From the NCBI GenBank assembly GCA_027382625.1, contig JAJKFJ010020677.1:1-36109 (forward strand): a stretch of DNA of 36,109 bases. The letters are read 5' to 3'. Of this stretch, positions 1 to 11,435 are shown one piece after another. The notes beneath the pieces were generated by a model that was not told the DNA's origin, ran no database searches, and was given only the letters and a program-made list of their open reading frames with translations. Made by a program: the position numbers and the translations under genes. Every line of letters starts with the position of its first letter. The first letter of the stretch is position 1. This DNA is from Tetmemena sp. SeJ-2015. Its lineage: Eukaryota > Ciliophora > Spirotrichea > Sporadotrichida > Oxytrichidae.

Positions 1-1674
1 ACGTGATTTGCATACTATGAAATAATTAATTCTTATTAATCTTTGATGAGTCATGAAATATTCTGAGGATCAAAGGGAGCAAATATTAATTTTTTATAAT
101 TGCCATCATACCTCAGCCATAATCAATTTAAAATTACTAAATTTATAATAAATATAGAGAATATAAAAACAGGTGCTGGACTTTACTGCAAATATTAAGA
201 TGCTTGAAAACCGGAAGTTGGTTTTACATTTGACTGAATTTACGCTTATAAATTATTTTTAAATCTTAAATTAAGACAAATTTATTTAGAGATAAAAATG
301 ATAAATATAAATATTGATTTAAACATAGGATTTAATTTCAAAAGAAATTATTGAATTCAGATGTCCTAAATTTAGATATTTATATTTTTGTTGTACAACT
401 TATAATTTTTTTTATATAATAAGGAGTACATTATATTTAGGAAGTATTTTTTTAACTGTAAAAGTAGTGAAAAATAAAATCTCTCTTATTTTTTGAATTT
501 AAAAGTTTATTTAAATTATAATATAAACTCTCTCGATTAAAATGATAATTTGTGATTAATTTTTAATTTAATTTACTGTATACCTTTGTTTTTCTCTGCT
601 TCTTTCTTTTTAGGTGAATTATTCGCTTAGGGCTATTCCTATTATAGTATTTATAGCATGTATTACAAATTAAATAATTTAAATATAAGCACTTTTAGAG
701 GTATTTAAAAACTTTAATAAAAAAATAAATAAACAAACGTTTGGAAAATTTAAAATAATTTTTAGGAGAAAATATCCTTTAAAAAAGACAAGTTAAATTA
801 TTAAACTTATCTTTTCAAGTAAAAAAATAATTTCTAAGTTTCTTTTTTAAAAATGATGCTTGTTTATAGTTTAAATTAATAAATATCTATTTTAATTAGT
901 TTAATAATTATAAATTTACAAATTAAATATTAAATTAATATCGTAAAATCATTAAATGATGATGATCTTAATTAATATTAAAATGCTAATTTTAAATTTT
1001 AAAAATCTTTCGATATTCTTAAAATTATTTATAAATAATAATCGTAATTTTTTATTACTGTCCAGAGATTTTATCTGTTGTTATTATATTTTAAAAAGTG
1101 GAACCGTTCATAACTTGATCATGTTGGTTTTAATTATAGCCATTATTCCTTTCGACTACTCTGTTTTAATCATAATAATCAATTTACTTGTCATTTCTGC
1201 CATTCATGTTAAAGTTAATAGATTTTTATTAAATATATATTTCAGCAATTAGTTTTATCAATATTTTAAATAAAAATTTAGAGAATTATCCTAAAAATTT
1301 GGCAATTGCTTAAAAGATAAATTTATCAATGAAGAATACTGTTACTCTTATTCTTGTAATGAATTAAATATAATTTATGAATTTTAAAGCCGATATCTCA
1401 CACAATATAATCCTCTTTCCTTCAATTCTTGAATATGAAGGAAAAAAGTTTACCTAATTTATAGTTCCATTCTCATTTCTAGGTATTTTATTATAAATTT
1501 TACTATATCATATTCTAGATTAAGTTAATAAATGTTATACTGACAATAAGAAGTGTGATTAGATATTTAAACTCAAATCTATATGGTCTTCTGAATACTA
1601 ATTGTATTACTCAGAGATGTCAATGCACAATTTGATACTATTTATGGATAGAATTTATATAGGGCTTCAGAGGC
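1..1674. other. AT-rich stretch without a recognisable gene
   Basis: This stretch is extremely AT-rich and dominated by short A/T runs. The frame at 956-1252 on the plus strand stays open for 98 codons in the standard code, but its product is almost entirely Ile, Leu, Asn, Phe and Lys, as expected of unselected AT-rich sequence, so I do not call a gene. No repeat, RNA or pointer pair was recognised. Confidence 0.5.
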
Positions 1675-1947
1675 TCATTAATTGATTTTTTAGTTAAGTT
1701 ATACACTTATTCTGCAAAATTTAGTACAAAGTTAAAACTCATTTTACAAAATACAATATTAAATTATTATTCTATTTAGTACCTGTGGCTATTCTCTGCT
1801 TTTTTATTATTTTTATAATTAATAACTAAACTAATATTAAAAAAGACTTCGGAGATTAAGCTCCTTTTGAGGTGCTTCTATTTCTAATTCTAGAATTACT
1901 TGACATGCTGCATTATCTTCGTGATCATCTTTGGTGGTCAGAGACAT
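1675..1947 (-). CDS. Candidate ciliate-code ORF or gene segment, unknown function
   Basis: With TAA/TAG as Gln and TGA as the only stop, this frame runs 90 residues from an ATG at 1947 to TGA at 1677-1675. The first 37 residues come from an island of clearly higher GC than the surroundings. They begin MSLTTKDDHED and continue into an acidic, Leu-rich stretch (residues 16-30), with no in-frame stop even in the standard code. The second half contains several TAA/TAG codons and is more AT-rich, so it may be an IES rather than coding sequence. I do not recognise a family. It could be a single MDS of a larger gene, since neither edge has a convincing promoter or polyadenylation context. The support is composition and reading frame only. 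Confidence 0.35.
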
Positions 1948-1989
1948 CCCATTTAAAGTAAATAGCAATCTTAAAATCTAATATATAGG

Positions 1990-3139
1990 GTTTGACTCGA
2001 AAACAAAACAAAAAGCACATTCTCAATTCAAGATAAGTGAAATACACAACTATATCAGCTCAAAATAAAATAAAAAATATAATAAAATTATTGCTCAGTA
2101 TGAACGTGATTAACTAGAGAAATTTATGGATATCTATTTTTAAAGAATTAAAGCTGGGTCATCGTTCACTATTTGAAGAGAGTTAGAAAAACAATTTAAC
2201 AACTAAAATTAAAAATGATACTTGGATCATCCAATTTCTCTTTAAATAGACTAATGAAGCTAAGGAACTAAATTTCATAACAATTTAGTCTTGCATTTTG
2301 AATTTTAGTTTAATTTGTATTAATTATATAATATAATAATCTTCAAAATTTTTCAAATTTATAATAATTATTAATAATTTTCATTATAAAAGTTAAAGTT
2401 CATAAATGAGATAATCAGACTCAATGATTAGCAAATAAATACTTGTAAACCGTCTTAAAAGGTATTCTTATTAAAAATTCAAAGCTAAAATTAAAACTAA
2501 CTCGACCTCTTTTAAGAAGAAAAAATTGTAGTCGAAGTAGTTCAAGTAATCAATAACTTTACAGAATTGTATAAAGTTTTAATGCCTGAAAATTATTAAA
2601 GATAGTACTCGAATTTTCTCCTCTAATAATGATAATTAAAAACATAATCAGGCTTCTAATCTTTAATAATTTAGACCAAATTAGTATATGAAATTGTTTA
2701 AGAGATTACTAAGTGGTAACTATACATAAAGGACTCGAGATATCCCAAATTATAGCTCATTTAACCATGATGGGCACTCGATATTTGGACTGAGATATAT
2801 ACATAATAATCGGAATAATTAAAATAATTCTAAAGAGCTGAGTTTAAAAATCGATCCAGAAATCAAACATTTTTTACCCAAGTTTAATTAGCAAAATGCG
2901 CTATTTTTGCTTTTGCTAATTCAAATAGAAAGAAATGCTAAAAGGGTTTTATTACAGAGGGGGCTATAGTTTTATAGTTGAATTATTTTTACCCTTTATG
3001 ATACAATAAAATACATTGAGTTGGGCTAAATTGCGATTTAAGATAAACAATAGAGCTATCAGGAGTGTTGAAATTGTTATTTTGTGAGGTTGCTAAAAAT
3101 AAAAGAATATAAACTGTTTTAAATAATATTTAAATAATG
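1990..3139. other. AT-rich stretch, no gene recognised
   Basis: Both strands were read. A short imperfect palindrome at about 2889-2918 (an AGCAAAA stretch facing TTTTGCT) and ordinary AT-rich DNA are all that stands out. Frames stay open in the ciliate code here, but the amino acid content is not distinctive. Confidence 0.4.
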
Positions 3140-3846
3140 TCAGTTATGCATTAACATATTTATATGAAATAAGTTTGCTTAATGAGTCGGAACTCTTCCT
3201 TTGTCTACTCCTCTAATTTCTCCTCCTCTAATACTTCCTCCTCTAATATCTCCTCCTCTCATATTTCCTACTCTATTATCTTCTCCTCTATTGTCTCCTC
3301 GTCTATATTCAGTAATTGGCTATGAGACTGCAAAAATGAAATAAATTAATTCGCAAATATAAAAATCTTTCTCTAAAATTATTTATAAAAACATAAAAGA
3401 TTTTATAATGGAATAAGAAAAACCTAGTAAAGTTAGAGTTCTTAGGTAAATGTCCTTTATATATATATATAAAATTAAAGATAGTTTAAAGTATTATATT
3501 TTTAATTTATTGAGGGTGTAATCTGCTACTAATTCAGTGTTAAGCTTATGAAGAACATCGCTCCTGACTGCCTTTTAGTGTTTGTACCCTTCGATTTGAT
3601 AATTTGTCTGTTGAGAGTGAGGGTGGACTCCTTCTGAATGTTGTAATCGGTGTGGGACTTCCTGGAGAGTTTTTGAACTTGCCTGCGGAGATGAGTCTCT
3701 ATTGATCGGGAGGACCTTACTTGTTCTGGATGCTTAACTCCTCTATTTTAAAATTCAAGTTTAAGAGGTTGAGCTTGCTGTTGTTGTAGAAGTAATGGTT
3801 TCTGTAGAAGCAGTTGTTGAAGTAGACATTTAAATAAAGAGTTGAT
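3140..3846 (-). CDS. Candidate gene locus: Gln-rich segment followed by Arg-Gly repeat segment
   Basis: The part at 3530-3830 is an island of about 40 percent GC. In the ciliate code one frame is open from 3846 to TGA at 3261-3259 (196 codons). It begins with Leu/Gln-rich sequence including QQQQ, then a basic Arg/Ser/Lys-rich stretch. A second frame over the same island is Ser/Pro-rich (contains SPGSPTPITTF), so the true frame is not settled. Further along, 3183-3315 in a different frame encodes a chain of RGG-type repeats (RGGDI, RGGSI, RGGEI), typical of low-complexity RNA-binding tails, ending at TGA 3142-3140. The 6-mer GACTGC occurs at both 3566-3571 and 3326-3331 and could be a pointer pair removing about 240 bp. 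Function unknown. Confidence 0.35.
3212..3305. repeat. Tandem 15-bp purine/pyrimidine repeat
   Basis: Variants of a 15-bp unit, CTCCTCTAATATCTC on the plus strand, follow one another about six times. Read on the minus strand the unit encodes Arg-Gly-Gly-Asp-Ile variants, so the repeat is either a coding RGG tract or a plain minisatellite. Confidence 0.7.
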
Positions 3847-4141
3847 TCAATTTAAAGTGTAATATACAATGTGTTTCAGAACATTAACTCCATCAGTATG
3901 CATTTTCAAATTAAATCGTTCTACAATCAAGCATTCATTTTTGCCCTATAATAAATAATCTAAAGTCTACTCCTTATCAAGATAATATAGCTTAAAGAAA
4001 TTATTTATTTTTATAAAAATTAAAGGAAAAGCCGTAACTATATAATAAAACTTAAAACATTAGCAAGAATAATTTTAAGTAATTTTACTTAAAATATTTT
4101 ATGAATATTTTTTAATCTCACCATTTTTATTTTTAAAAATA

Positions 4142-4327
4142 TGTCAAGAATACAAAGCCGAAAAGTTTAAAAAAATAAGAAATTAAATAAAATAAGCTTT
4201 TTTAAAAACAGAGTTTTAGAAATACTTGTCTTCCAAGGAGTGTTCACAGTACAACTTTAAGGATGAGAGAAAAGAGATTAGTCCTCCTTAATCCAGGCTT
4301 AATGAAGGCAAACTCAAAATCTATTGA
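4142..4327 (+). CDS. Candidate ciliate-code gene segment, Lys/Glu-rich, unknown function
   Basis: This plus-strand frame ends at TGA 4325-4327. Over 61 residues it is rich in Lys, Glu, Ser and Gln: it starts CQEYKAEKFKKIRNQ, passes through KECSQYNFKDERKEI and ends NEGKLKIY. Three TAA and two TAG codons would be Gln. The frame stays open further upstream into very AT-rich DNA, and no start codon was chosen. The island 4206-4340 has higher GC than both flanks. On the opposite strand the same DNA also reads open for about 40 codons, so the strand assignment rests on amino acid character. It may be the last segment of a gene, with TGA as its natural stop. Confidence 0.35.
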
Positions 4328-4859
4328 AAAATATGGGCTGAAGTGCCTATAAAAGTAATTGATTACTCGAGATAAAAAAATAACTTAATTCTAATACCAA
4401 TAAATAATTAATACTCTTTTTTATTAAATTAAAAAAAAATCTTAATGTTTACCTTTAATTTTAATTAGCAATAAAAAGTGGACTCAAATTAATTAAACAT
4501 TTTAAATAATAACTTCTTCTTAAAGATAGTTTAATTATAATAATTCTCTATATGAGTATTAATTCATAAATATCCTTTGGATACACTTAATATTTTTATT
4601 AAATTAGAAATTCGCAAACATAAATCAAAATATAATTTCAATTTCAAATTTTTTCAAAATATCTTTATTCAATTTATATAGATTTAAAGGGGGATGAAGA
4701 TTATTAAACATAATTAATTATATGATTTTCTTTGCTTAAAGATAGATTAAATAATTCAAAATTATAGCGAAATCATAGAATTAATTAACTCTAAGGTAAC
4801 TAAAAAAATATATGTAATTAAAATTACAAAAGTACAATACTATCTTTCATACAAAAAAT

Positions 4860-5261
4860 TCATTAATTTAAGATCAAATATAGAACCTAATCTTTATCTT
4901 GTTTTTAACTACTATAATTTTTAATATCTCTGTTTAGTTTTTCTTCTCTATACGTTTAGCTATATTCATTTAATAAACTTAGAAAAATTCTTAATTTCAT
5001 AAAATAATTAGAATTTAATAATATTATCTTTATTCTAACTCGTTAATTTATTATTTTTTTTACTGCAATTAAACTCGAATTTGGATGAATGGAATTCTAT
5101 GGCTGTCTGTCTGGACTAGCTTTATCCTTTAGATTATGTTGGATTTGCATTGTGACTGGCTTTGAAATGAATTCTCGGACATTGCTGATAGTGTTTTTCT
5201 AAGAATGCTAGTCTGAAAAAGTACGCTCATCTAAATCTTCTTCCTTCTATAAATTTATCAT
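4860..5261 (-). CDS. Candidate ciliate-code ORF, charged and Ser/Gln-rich, 133 aa
   Basis: In the ciliate code this frame runs from ATG 5261-5259 to TGA 4862-4860. The product begins MINLQKEEDLDERTFSDQ, is hydrophilic and disordered-looking for about 65 residues, has an AT-rich Ile/Lys stretch at roughly residues 66-90, then becomes charged again (NEYSQTYREEKLNRDIKNY). Nine TAA/TAG codons fall in the frame, so no standard-code ORF exists. The middle stretch begins GTAAAAAAAATAATAAATTAACG and could be an intron or a short IES. The 5' part (5070-5245) is a GC-richer island. There is no recognisable domain. It could be a complete small gene or the first segments of a larger one. Confidence 0.45.
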
Positions 5262-6488
5262 TTAAATTAGTATGATTATCATCAAATTCTATTAGACTTT
5301 ATAAAAAAATATTACTCTATTTTTTATTATTTATTGTATCAAATATTTTTTTTAGTATATAAACTTTAGGACATAATTTAATATTTGGCTAATTTATATC
5401 TTAAATTTCAAATAAAAAAATTATAATTTATTCTGATGTTTTAGTCTTTTCTAGTAATCTTATTTCAACTGAGATGAACTTAAAATAACGATAATAAATA
5501 AATATTTCTTCCTGCATTAGCTATTTTATTCTATAAGTCTAAAATCTCTTTTTAATAAATTTCAAGTTGTCTTTCAAACCCAGATTAAATAAATATAATA
5601 TAATTTCTCTCGAATTAATTCCTTATTATGATTCTTTACGTTCTCAAAAATAAATTATAAATATTCTTATTTAAAATTTTATTATACTATTAATTTTAAG
5701 TTTATTATGTTTTTAAGTTTGATGTTAATACTTTTTAATAATAGTGATTGAATGGTTTAATAAATCAAAATTATTGTGAAAGTGTTTTAAATAAGGAATG
5801 ATCGTCTAAGAATATTTTTCCATAAAAGGCTTTCAATTTCTCAGTGAGATCGGAGGTTGAGTTTTAAGCTTTTTATTTTTTAATAGGTTTCAGTAATTAT
5901 TAAATTTTTCTCTAAATTTAATTGACCGTAATTAGATTAGATTGATTTGTAATCATTGATAGATTAAATATGATTTGCTCATTGCTTTATTCTGCATTAA
6001 ATATAAATTTCAGACATTTTAATTTTTCTATATTTATAGTTATAAATAATTTAGAGAAATCTTGACAGACAAAATTTAAAATCTATATTATAAAATAATA
6101 CACCAAGAGCTTCTCAGGGTCTGGTAACTACTATTAAATGACGTTTTAATGATTCTAAAAATAAATTATATTTATTAAATTGATCAAACCCTTTTAAATA
6201 AATTATCCTGTAGAATTTGAATTTCTTGTTATAAATTTTCTATTGATCTCTTACTTTTGTTTTCTTAAATAGTTTTATTAACTTATAAAATATATTCAAT
6301 AGAAAATATTTTAAGAAAATAGGTTGAGTTTATTCTACTTTGTTTTTAATTAAAATTAAGGATTTATATATAAGAGATATTCCTATTTTTAAAAATTATC
6401 AGAAAATAATTAATTTAATGCAATCATTTATTAATTAATATATCAATTATAGAAATTGGTTATTTAGGCAATGATAAAAAATTGCATA
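5262..6488. other. AT-rich stretch, no gene recognised
   Basis: This is continuous AT-rich DNA with long A and T runs. No inverted or direct repeat of more than about 12 bp and no GC-richer island was noticed. Confidence 0.4.
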
Positions 6489-6650
6489 ATGGAATTTTAT
6501 GAATTTATTAACTTGCTCTCAAAAATAAAAGCATCTAATCTTGAATTCAAGGAGGCTTCGGCTGAAAATTATGAATATAATTGTGAGAAATACATATTTT
6601 CTTCAATTTTACTCATCATAGAATTAATTTTTGCGACTGCAGGAACGTGA
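6489..6650 (+). CDS. Candidate 53-aa ORF or first gene segment with membrane-like end
   Basis: The frame from ATG 6489 to TGA 6648-6650 is open in both the standard and ciliate codes. The product starts MEFYEFINLL, has a polar middle (KEASAENYEYNCEKY) and ends in a hydrophobic stretch of about 17 residues (IFSSILLIIELIFATAG) that would suit a membrane segment. Another in-frame ATG lies at 6471. The region 6520-6650 is somewhat richer in GC than its surroundings. It is not recognised as any family. Chance openness cannot be excluded at this length. Confidence 0.3.
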   Translation: MEFYEFINLLSKIKASNLEFKEASAENYEYNCEKYIFSSILLIIELIFATAGT

Positions 6651-6867
6651 TAAATTTACCATAGATTGCTTTTTTACTCTAGCCTTTAAAATTTTATATT
6701 TTTATTTAATTTATACTCTATTTATATTCTTTATAATACCTTTTTTCCATTAATATCTTAAGTTTCTTAAGATAAAAATTGAAACTACTGAATTAGAAGT
6801 CTAGTAATGCTATCAAAAATCATAATAATTATCGATTCTAATTTTAAAATGCATTTTTTATACTTTA

Positions 6868-7655
6868 TCATTGTAATTTTACTAATCTTTATTTTAAGAC
6901 AAATTAATTAAATTAGGTACTCTATTTAAGTATTTAATACACTTCAATTTATTTAAATTTAGGATTTAAATATTTTTATTTTTAATTTTATTTAAAAATA
7001 CTTGCTTGAAAATATTTAAACTTAAATTTAATTAATTTAATTTCTTATAAAGATAAATTATTTTAGTTTTCTTTTAAAATCCAATCGCCTTCTTTTTCTT
7101 TCATTAGTAAATATCTATATTTGATTAAAAATTTATTCCAAAATAACATCATTTCAATTAAGTGCTTTTAAGATTATAGAAATATTTTTCTTTAATTAAT
7201 TCTTCTTGATAAATTATATGATATCTAAAATACTTTATCCTGTATTTAAAATATAAATATATTTTGAATATAAATTATATTAAAAATTTAAGTAATTTTC
7301 ATATGGGTAAGTTATCTCTCGAGGTTTGCATTATCTTCTTTGAGCTGAGATATTTCAATCTTAAGAGCTTTTACATTATAATTGCCATTTGAACTTGATG
7401 AAGAATCATTTGGTTTATTTGATTACCCCATTTATTAGCTGCTCTGATTGTATACTTAGGATTACTCCAATGAAAATTAATTAGATCCTGAAGATTGCGC
7501 ATTCACACAAATTTAACTATATTTGAGTTATCATTTGCTAAAGATATTTAAATCTGAAGTAAACTACTCAAAGAAATTAATTCAAATTGATTCGCTTTAT
7601 CTGAGGTTAATTGCTCAGCTGTATTTAATAGAGAGTATGGTTTAATCAATGGCAT
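6868..7655 (-). CDS. Candidate gene: two overlapping frames, Ser/Asn/Gln-rich linker and coiled coil
   Basis: The upstream frame starts at ATG 7655-7653 (MPLIKPYSLLNTAEQLTS) and reaches TGA at 7505-7503. A second frame is open from 7530 to TGA 6870-6868 (220 codons). It carries a Gln/Ser/Asn-rich linker (QSSQQMGQSNKPNDSSSSS) followed by heptad-like sequence (VKALKIEISQLKEDNANLE) suggestive of a coiled coil. At least seven TAA codons in the linker region would be Gln. The frames overlap around a GTGTG at 7504-7508; loss of one GT unit would join them. The break could be a real frameshift, an IES edge or a decayed copy. The part below about 7290 is AT-rich and less certainly coding. Function unknown. 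Confidence 0.45.
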
Positions 7656-7738
7656 ATTCTTATGAGTTTAAAATCTTAACCTTTCTAAAAGATATCATCA
7701 CTTGAATTTTGCTTTTGATAAAAAATAATTAGTTATGA

Positions 7739-7936
7739 GTGAGATACACTTTAGTAACGGAGTTTAGAAAAGCAAATATATTCTAATTCAAGATGTTTTT
7801 TACTCAATTAATATTTTGTTAATAATTTCAATTACAAAAAAGGAAAGTATTAGGGTTTAGATCATAGATAAAAATTATCTATGAGCTAATAAAATAGCTT
7901 GAAGCCTTCATAAAAAAAATAGTATGGGAAACGTGA
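7739..7936 (+). CDS. Weak candidate ciliate-code frame, 65 codons
   Basis: This plus-strand frame lies between two TGA codons and ends at 7934-7936. It reads VRYTLVTEFRKANIFQF and ends YELIKQLEAFIKKIVWET, a possible amphipathic helix. There is no in-frame start near its left edge. The evidence is only amino acid character in moderately AT-rich DNA. Confidence 0.2.
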
Positions 7937-8357
7937 AATAGAAATGCACTTATTAGAATGAAGTTTGAGGTTAAGTGATCTTTATATATCATGATTATTA
8001 TTGCATCTAACTTATCCATTTTTATTGATATGATATTTTAAAAGTAGATTCTTTTACAAACTAATGTTTTTTTTTTTAATAACTTAACTATTATATTTAC
8101 TAATTTTATGAAGAAATTTAAAAGGATAAACTAAATGAGATATTTTCTTATTTCATTATCTCTTCAGAATTTATCAATATATTTTTTAAAAAGAATTTTC
8201 GATTAAAAAATAATTTTATTTGCTCATTTGATAAAATATTGATTCTACTTCTTTAAGTTCTATTCCAAGCTTAGGATGCTACTTTAATTGTTATTCACCA
8301 TGCTCTTTATACTTTTTTATAATTTAAAAATATACATAAGGGTATTGTCCAAAATGA

Positions 8358-8969
8358 TATAAATTAAAAGCTATAAACTTTCTTAAAGGCAGATTATAAA
8401 TCAACAAATAGAAATGTATTTTAACAAAATTTTATATTATTTGTAAATAAATTTCAACCATAGTCTTAAAATATTTTTTTCTGTCAATTAGTTCTATAAA
8501 CATTAAAACTAATAATTTAGAATTGGTAAACTTCTAATTTAGAATATAAAAAGCTACAGAAAGAAAACAAAACTAGCTTAGCTCCTATTCTAAAACCAAT
8601 AACAGCTCAATTCAAGCTTCGGAACTATAATTTGTAAAAGCTACGTTATATATGAAAATAGTTTTAAGATATTATTTTGGTGCAAAATCCAATTAAAATA
8701 TAAAATTTTATTTGTTTAAAAAGTTGAAATATTATAGAAAAATCTTAAGTATTTCCAACTTAATAATTTAAAAAATTTTAATCAAACTTCTTGTTGAATA
8801 AAATGCAATAGTAAATTATTGTTTTTAGAATAAAATCTTTAATCTTAAATAACTTATACTTTGCAATTCCTTTATTAACTATGAAAGCTAGTTCTCTAAA
8901 ATCTTTTCTTGCTATGACTTAAAAATAAATTAATTTCATTTTAGAATATAATAGGTTTATTTTAATTGA
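8358..8969 (+). CDS. Candidate ciliate-code ORF, 203 codons, unknown function
   Basis: This frame is open from after TGA 8355-8357 to TGA 8967-8969, containing many TAA/TAG codons. Its best part is 8500-8660, a slightly GC-richer patch reading through TERKQNQLSSYSKTNNSS and IQASELQFVKA. The remainder is Ile/Lys/Asn/Phe-rich and could be non-coding. An internal ATG occurs at 8652. In DNA this AT-rich a 200-codon ciliate-code frame can arise by chance, so only the central patch is offered as likely coding. Confidence 0.3.
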
Positions 8970-9088
8970 GAGTCTAATTAATTACCAATTTTTCACTCCT
9001 ATACTTTTAAACTTTACTTTAATGAATCCATCTATATACTAAAATACTCTTTCAAAATATTTTTCTTTGAATAAGTATTTGCTTAAAA

Positions 9089-9364
9089 TCAAGCATAATT
9101 TTATGAATGGAGATTAAACTTTTGCCTTTAATGCAAAAGTTAAATTAAAGTTGATAATTTTCTTTTAAAAAATAACTTGTCAGGAATATTGTTTATCTTT
9201 TAGATCATGTCTGCCATTTACTGGTTAAATTGAATTGATGACCTTTGGCTGTCCTCATTTGAATCTACTTTTCTCTTTCCTTACTGGTTTCTAAACTGTT
9301 CCAATTAAAACTTTGAGATTTTAATTTTCTTCTAAAACTTATTCTTTACTTTTAAAGTCTATTT
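9089..9364 (-). CDS. Candidate ciliate-code gene segment, Gln/Ser-rich, 91 codons
   Basis: Between the TGA at 9367-9365 and the TGA at 9091-9089 the minus strand reads a Lys/Gln-rich start, then EQFRNQQGKRKVDSNEDSQ and RSSIQFNQQMADMIQKINN before turning AT-rich. The patch 9190-9302 has higher GC than its surroundings. TAA at two points within the patch would be Gln. No start codon is obvious. It could be an internal or terminal segment of a gene whose other parts are elsewhere. No domain was recognised. Confidence 0.4.
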
Positions 9365-9753
9365 TCAAATTTAAAAACAATTTCTTTCAATATTTTTTAA
9401 TTAAGACATAATAAGATTCAATGATAGATAAAATAATTAGATTTAAGATGTGTACAATTCTTTTTTAAAGTTAGAATTTAATTAAAATTAATTAAGGGCA
9501 ATCCATCTAAAATTTTTCTTTATAAGATAAAAATAATAGAGAAAAATATTTAAAAGCTTTGATTTTGAAACAAAAACAGAGAGTCTTATTATTAATTTTT
9601 ATTTCATAAATTTATCAAGTTAAATTCAATTGCCCTGATATATTCGTTTAAAATTCACTTTAAAATTGAAATATAAACAGGAGAAATATTTAAATTAGTT
9701 TTAATTTCCTTCACTTTAATTTTACTTACGTATTTTGTAACAAACAAAATTTA

Positions 9754-9930
9754 TCATATTTTTATTTTATAAAAAAAAAATACTTTTTAATTAAAGTTAA
9801 AGGGTATAAAATCTTAAAAAGTAAACCAAAACTTATTTTTAATTGAATGAACGACTAAAATAATAGGTTTAAAATATTATTCAAGCTTTTCCATCCTTTT
9901 TATATCTCTTTTTCTTTCATTTTCAAGCTT
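9754..9930 (-). CDS. Candidate ciliate-code frame, basic helix-like, 58 codons
   Basis: The frame ends at TGA 9756-9754. It starts KLENERKRDIKRMEKLEQYF, a strongly charged helix-like sequence, and then continues through aromatic and hydrophobic residues. Openness extends further upstream without a clear start. A second frame on the same strand is also open here, so the frame choice is tentative. Confidence 0.3.
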
Positions 9931-10033
9931 TAAATTTAATTAACACCATTATGATTTAATTTAAGAGAATTAAGTAGAAAATAATAATAAAAATTGATAA
10001 AGTAAATTAAAGTAAATTTTAAATGAAAAAATT

Positions 10034-10201
10034 ATGACTGACTATTTATGTGATTAGTTAAATCTTCTTAAAGAAATTGAGATATTACTTAAAAAGTATT
10101 GTGAGATAAAACAAAGCGATTTCAAGTTGTTGAATATAAAATTACTAAAGGTTTTAACTCTAGGCTACCTCAGAAAATTAAAGAATGGAAATATATTTTG
10201 A
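10034..10201 (+). CDS. Candidate small ciliate-code ORF, 55 aa, Leu/Lys-rich
   Basis: The frame runs from ATG 10034 to TGA 10199-10201 and is interrupted in the standard code by a single TAG (residue 8, Gln here). The product MTDYLCDQLNLLKEIEI continues with LLKKYCEIKQSDF and ends RKLKNGNIF. Leu spacing suggests an amphipathic helix. It sits in a GC-richer island (10030-10200). The DNA immediately beyond, a T-rich run before CCC, could be the beginning of an IES or intron, so this may be a first segment. No family was recognised. Confidence 0.4.
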
Positions 10202-10324
10202 GGGAAATGAGATTACTTTTTTTTAATTTTTTTCCCTAAAATAATAATTAGATCATATTTAAGAGAGCTTGATGTTCAATTATTGTAAATTTTAACATTT
10301 TCCGAATTCTTTCGTTACTTCGAT

Positions 10325-10747
10325 TCAAATAAACAATAGAATTATTAAATTATCTCTTTACACAGTAAACATTAAATCTAAAGTTAATTTTATTCTGAAA
10401 GATTTTAATTTTTTTAAATTATAATCAGGATCTTAATATAGCTAAGAATTTAATGAAATAATTAAATTAAGAATTAATTTATAGTATTTTAAATAAATGG
10501 CAGTTGAGTTTTAGATATTGGGTTGAATTTATACCATTTGCTTAATAATTTAATTAAAAGAAATTATCATCCTGGTAATTTCTTCGTAGGAAATCTGTTG
10601 AAAAAGTTGCCCTTGCTCATAAGTTTTTGAACTTGAAGAGTATTTTTGTTCAGAGTTTGCAACATCAATATCTCTTCGAAGGCACTTCCTATTGTAATGA
10701 TAACAGAACACATTCATCTTATAACTTAAAGAGCTATCGAGCAAGCC
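10325..10747 (-). CDS. Candidate ciliate-code ORF, about 130 aa, unknown function
   Basis: The first 64 codons are open even in the standard code. Preferred start is ATG 10717-10715, giving MNVFCYHYNRKCLRRDIDV, then a Ser/Gln-rich part (SEQKYSSSSKTYEQGQ) and YEEITRMIISFN. The standard-code stop is a TAA; in the ciliate code the frame continues to TGA 10327-10325. The DNA at 10550-10740 has higher GC than its flanks, while the downstream extension is AT-rich and less certain. A TGA at 10750-10748 closes the frame upstream. No domain was recognised. Confidence 0.4.
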
Positions 10748-11435
10748 TCATATTGATTCGCTCTCTTTCAATATAAAAGCCAAAATTTTACAGCTATTCA
10801 TGAACTATTTTAATTCAATTCCTATTTTCATTTAAATTTTAACACTTTATGATTTATGATTTTCAGAAATATAAATCAGAACTACTGACTTCTTTAAATT
10901 TTATTAGGTCTCTTTGATAATCGCTTTATCTCTAAATTAAAAAATAAACAATAAACATAATGAATTAATAACTTTCTATAATTTAACTATAACTGCATTT
11001 TAAAGCTCATAATTTAATAGCCTTTTTTATTTTAAAATAAAGCTTTTCTTTGTACTGATAAAGATCTTAATATTTTGTATTACATTCAGTGTGAGAGTCT
11101 TATTTAATAGAGGTTTACTATTGTATCAGATCTAATTTCAGAAGAAGATTACTATATAATTAATTCAAAATAAATTATTTAATTATGATGTTACAAAAAT
11201 TATAACAAGTGTAAATTTTGAGCTTTCATGAGTGAAGTTTTCACTAATCGAGAAAAATAAGTTTATGATCCGATGCTTCATGGGTAAGTTATTTCAGAAT
11301 GTCAATTTTTCATAATGAACTATTACTTCTATATTTTAAATTTGGGCTAAATATTATTACTTTTTTGGATATTGAATATTTAGAAATTTAATTTATTTTT
11401 ATTAGATTTAATTAAGAATTTTAAAATAATAGAAT

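Noticed and set aside
956..1252. 98-codon standard-code frame, plus strand
   Set aside because: The product is almost only Ile, Leu, Asn, Phe and Lys in DNA with no compositional change from its flanks; expected by chance in such AT-rich sequence.
2990..3140. Splice-like junctions (TTTTTAG followed by CAACCTCAC) on the minus strand as a further exon of the 3.1-3.8 kb locus
   Set aside because: The RGG frame already stops at 3142-3140 and the sequence beyond shows no distinctive coding character.
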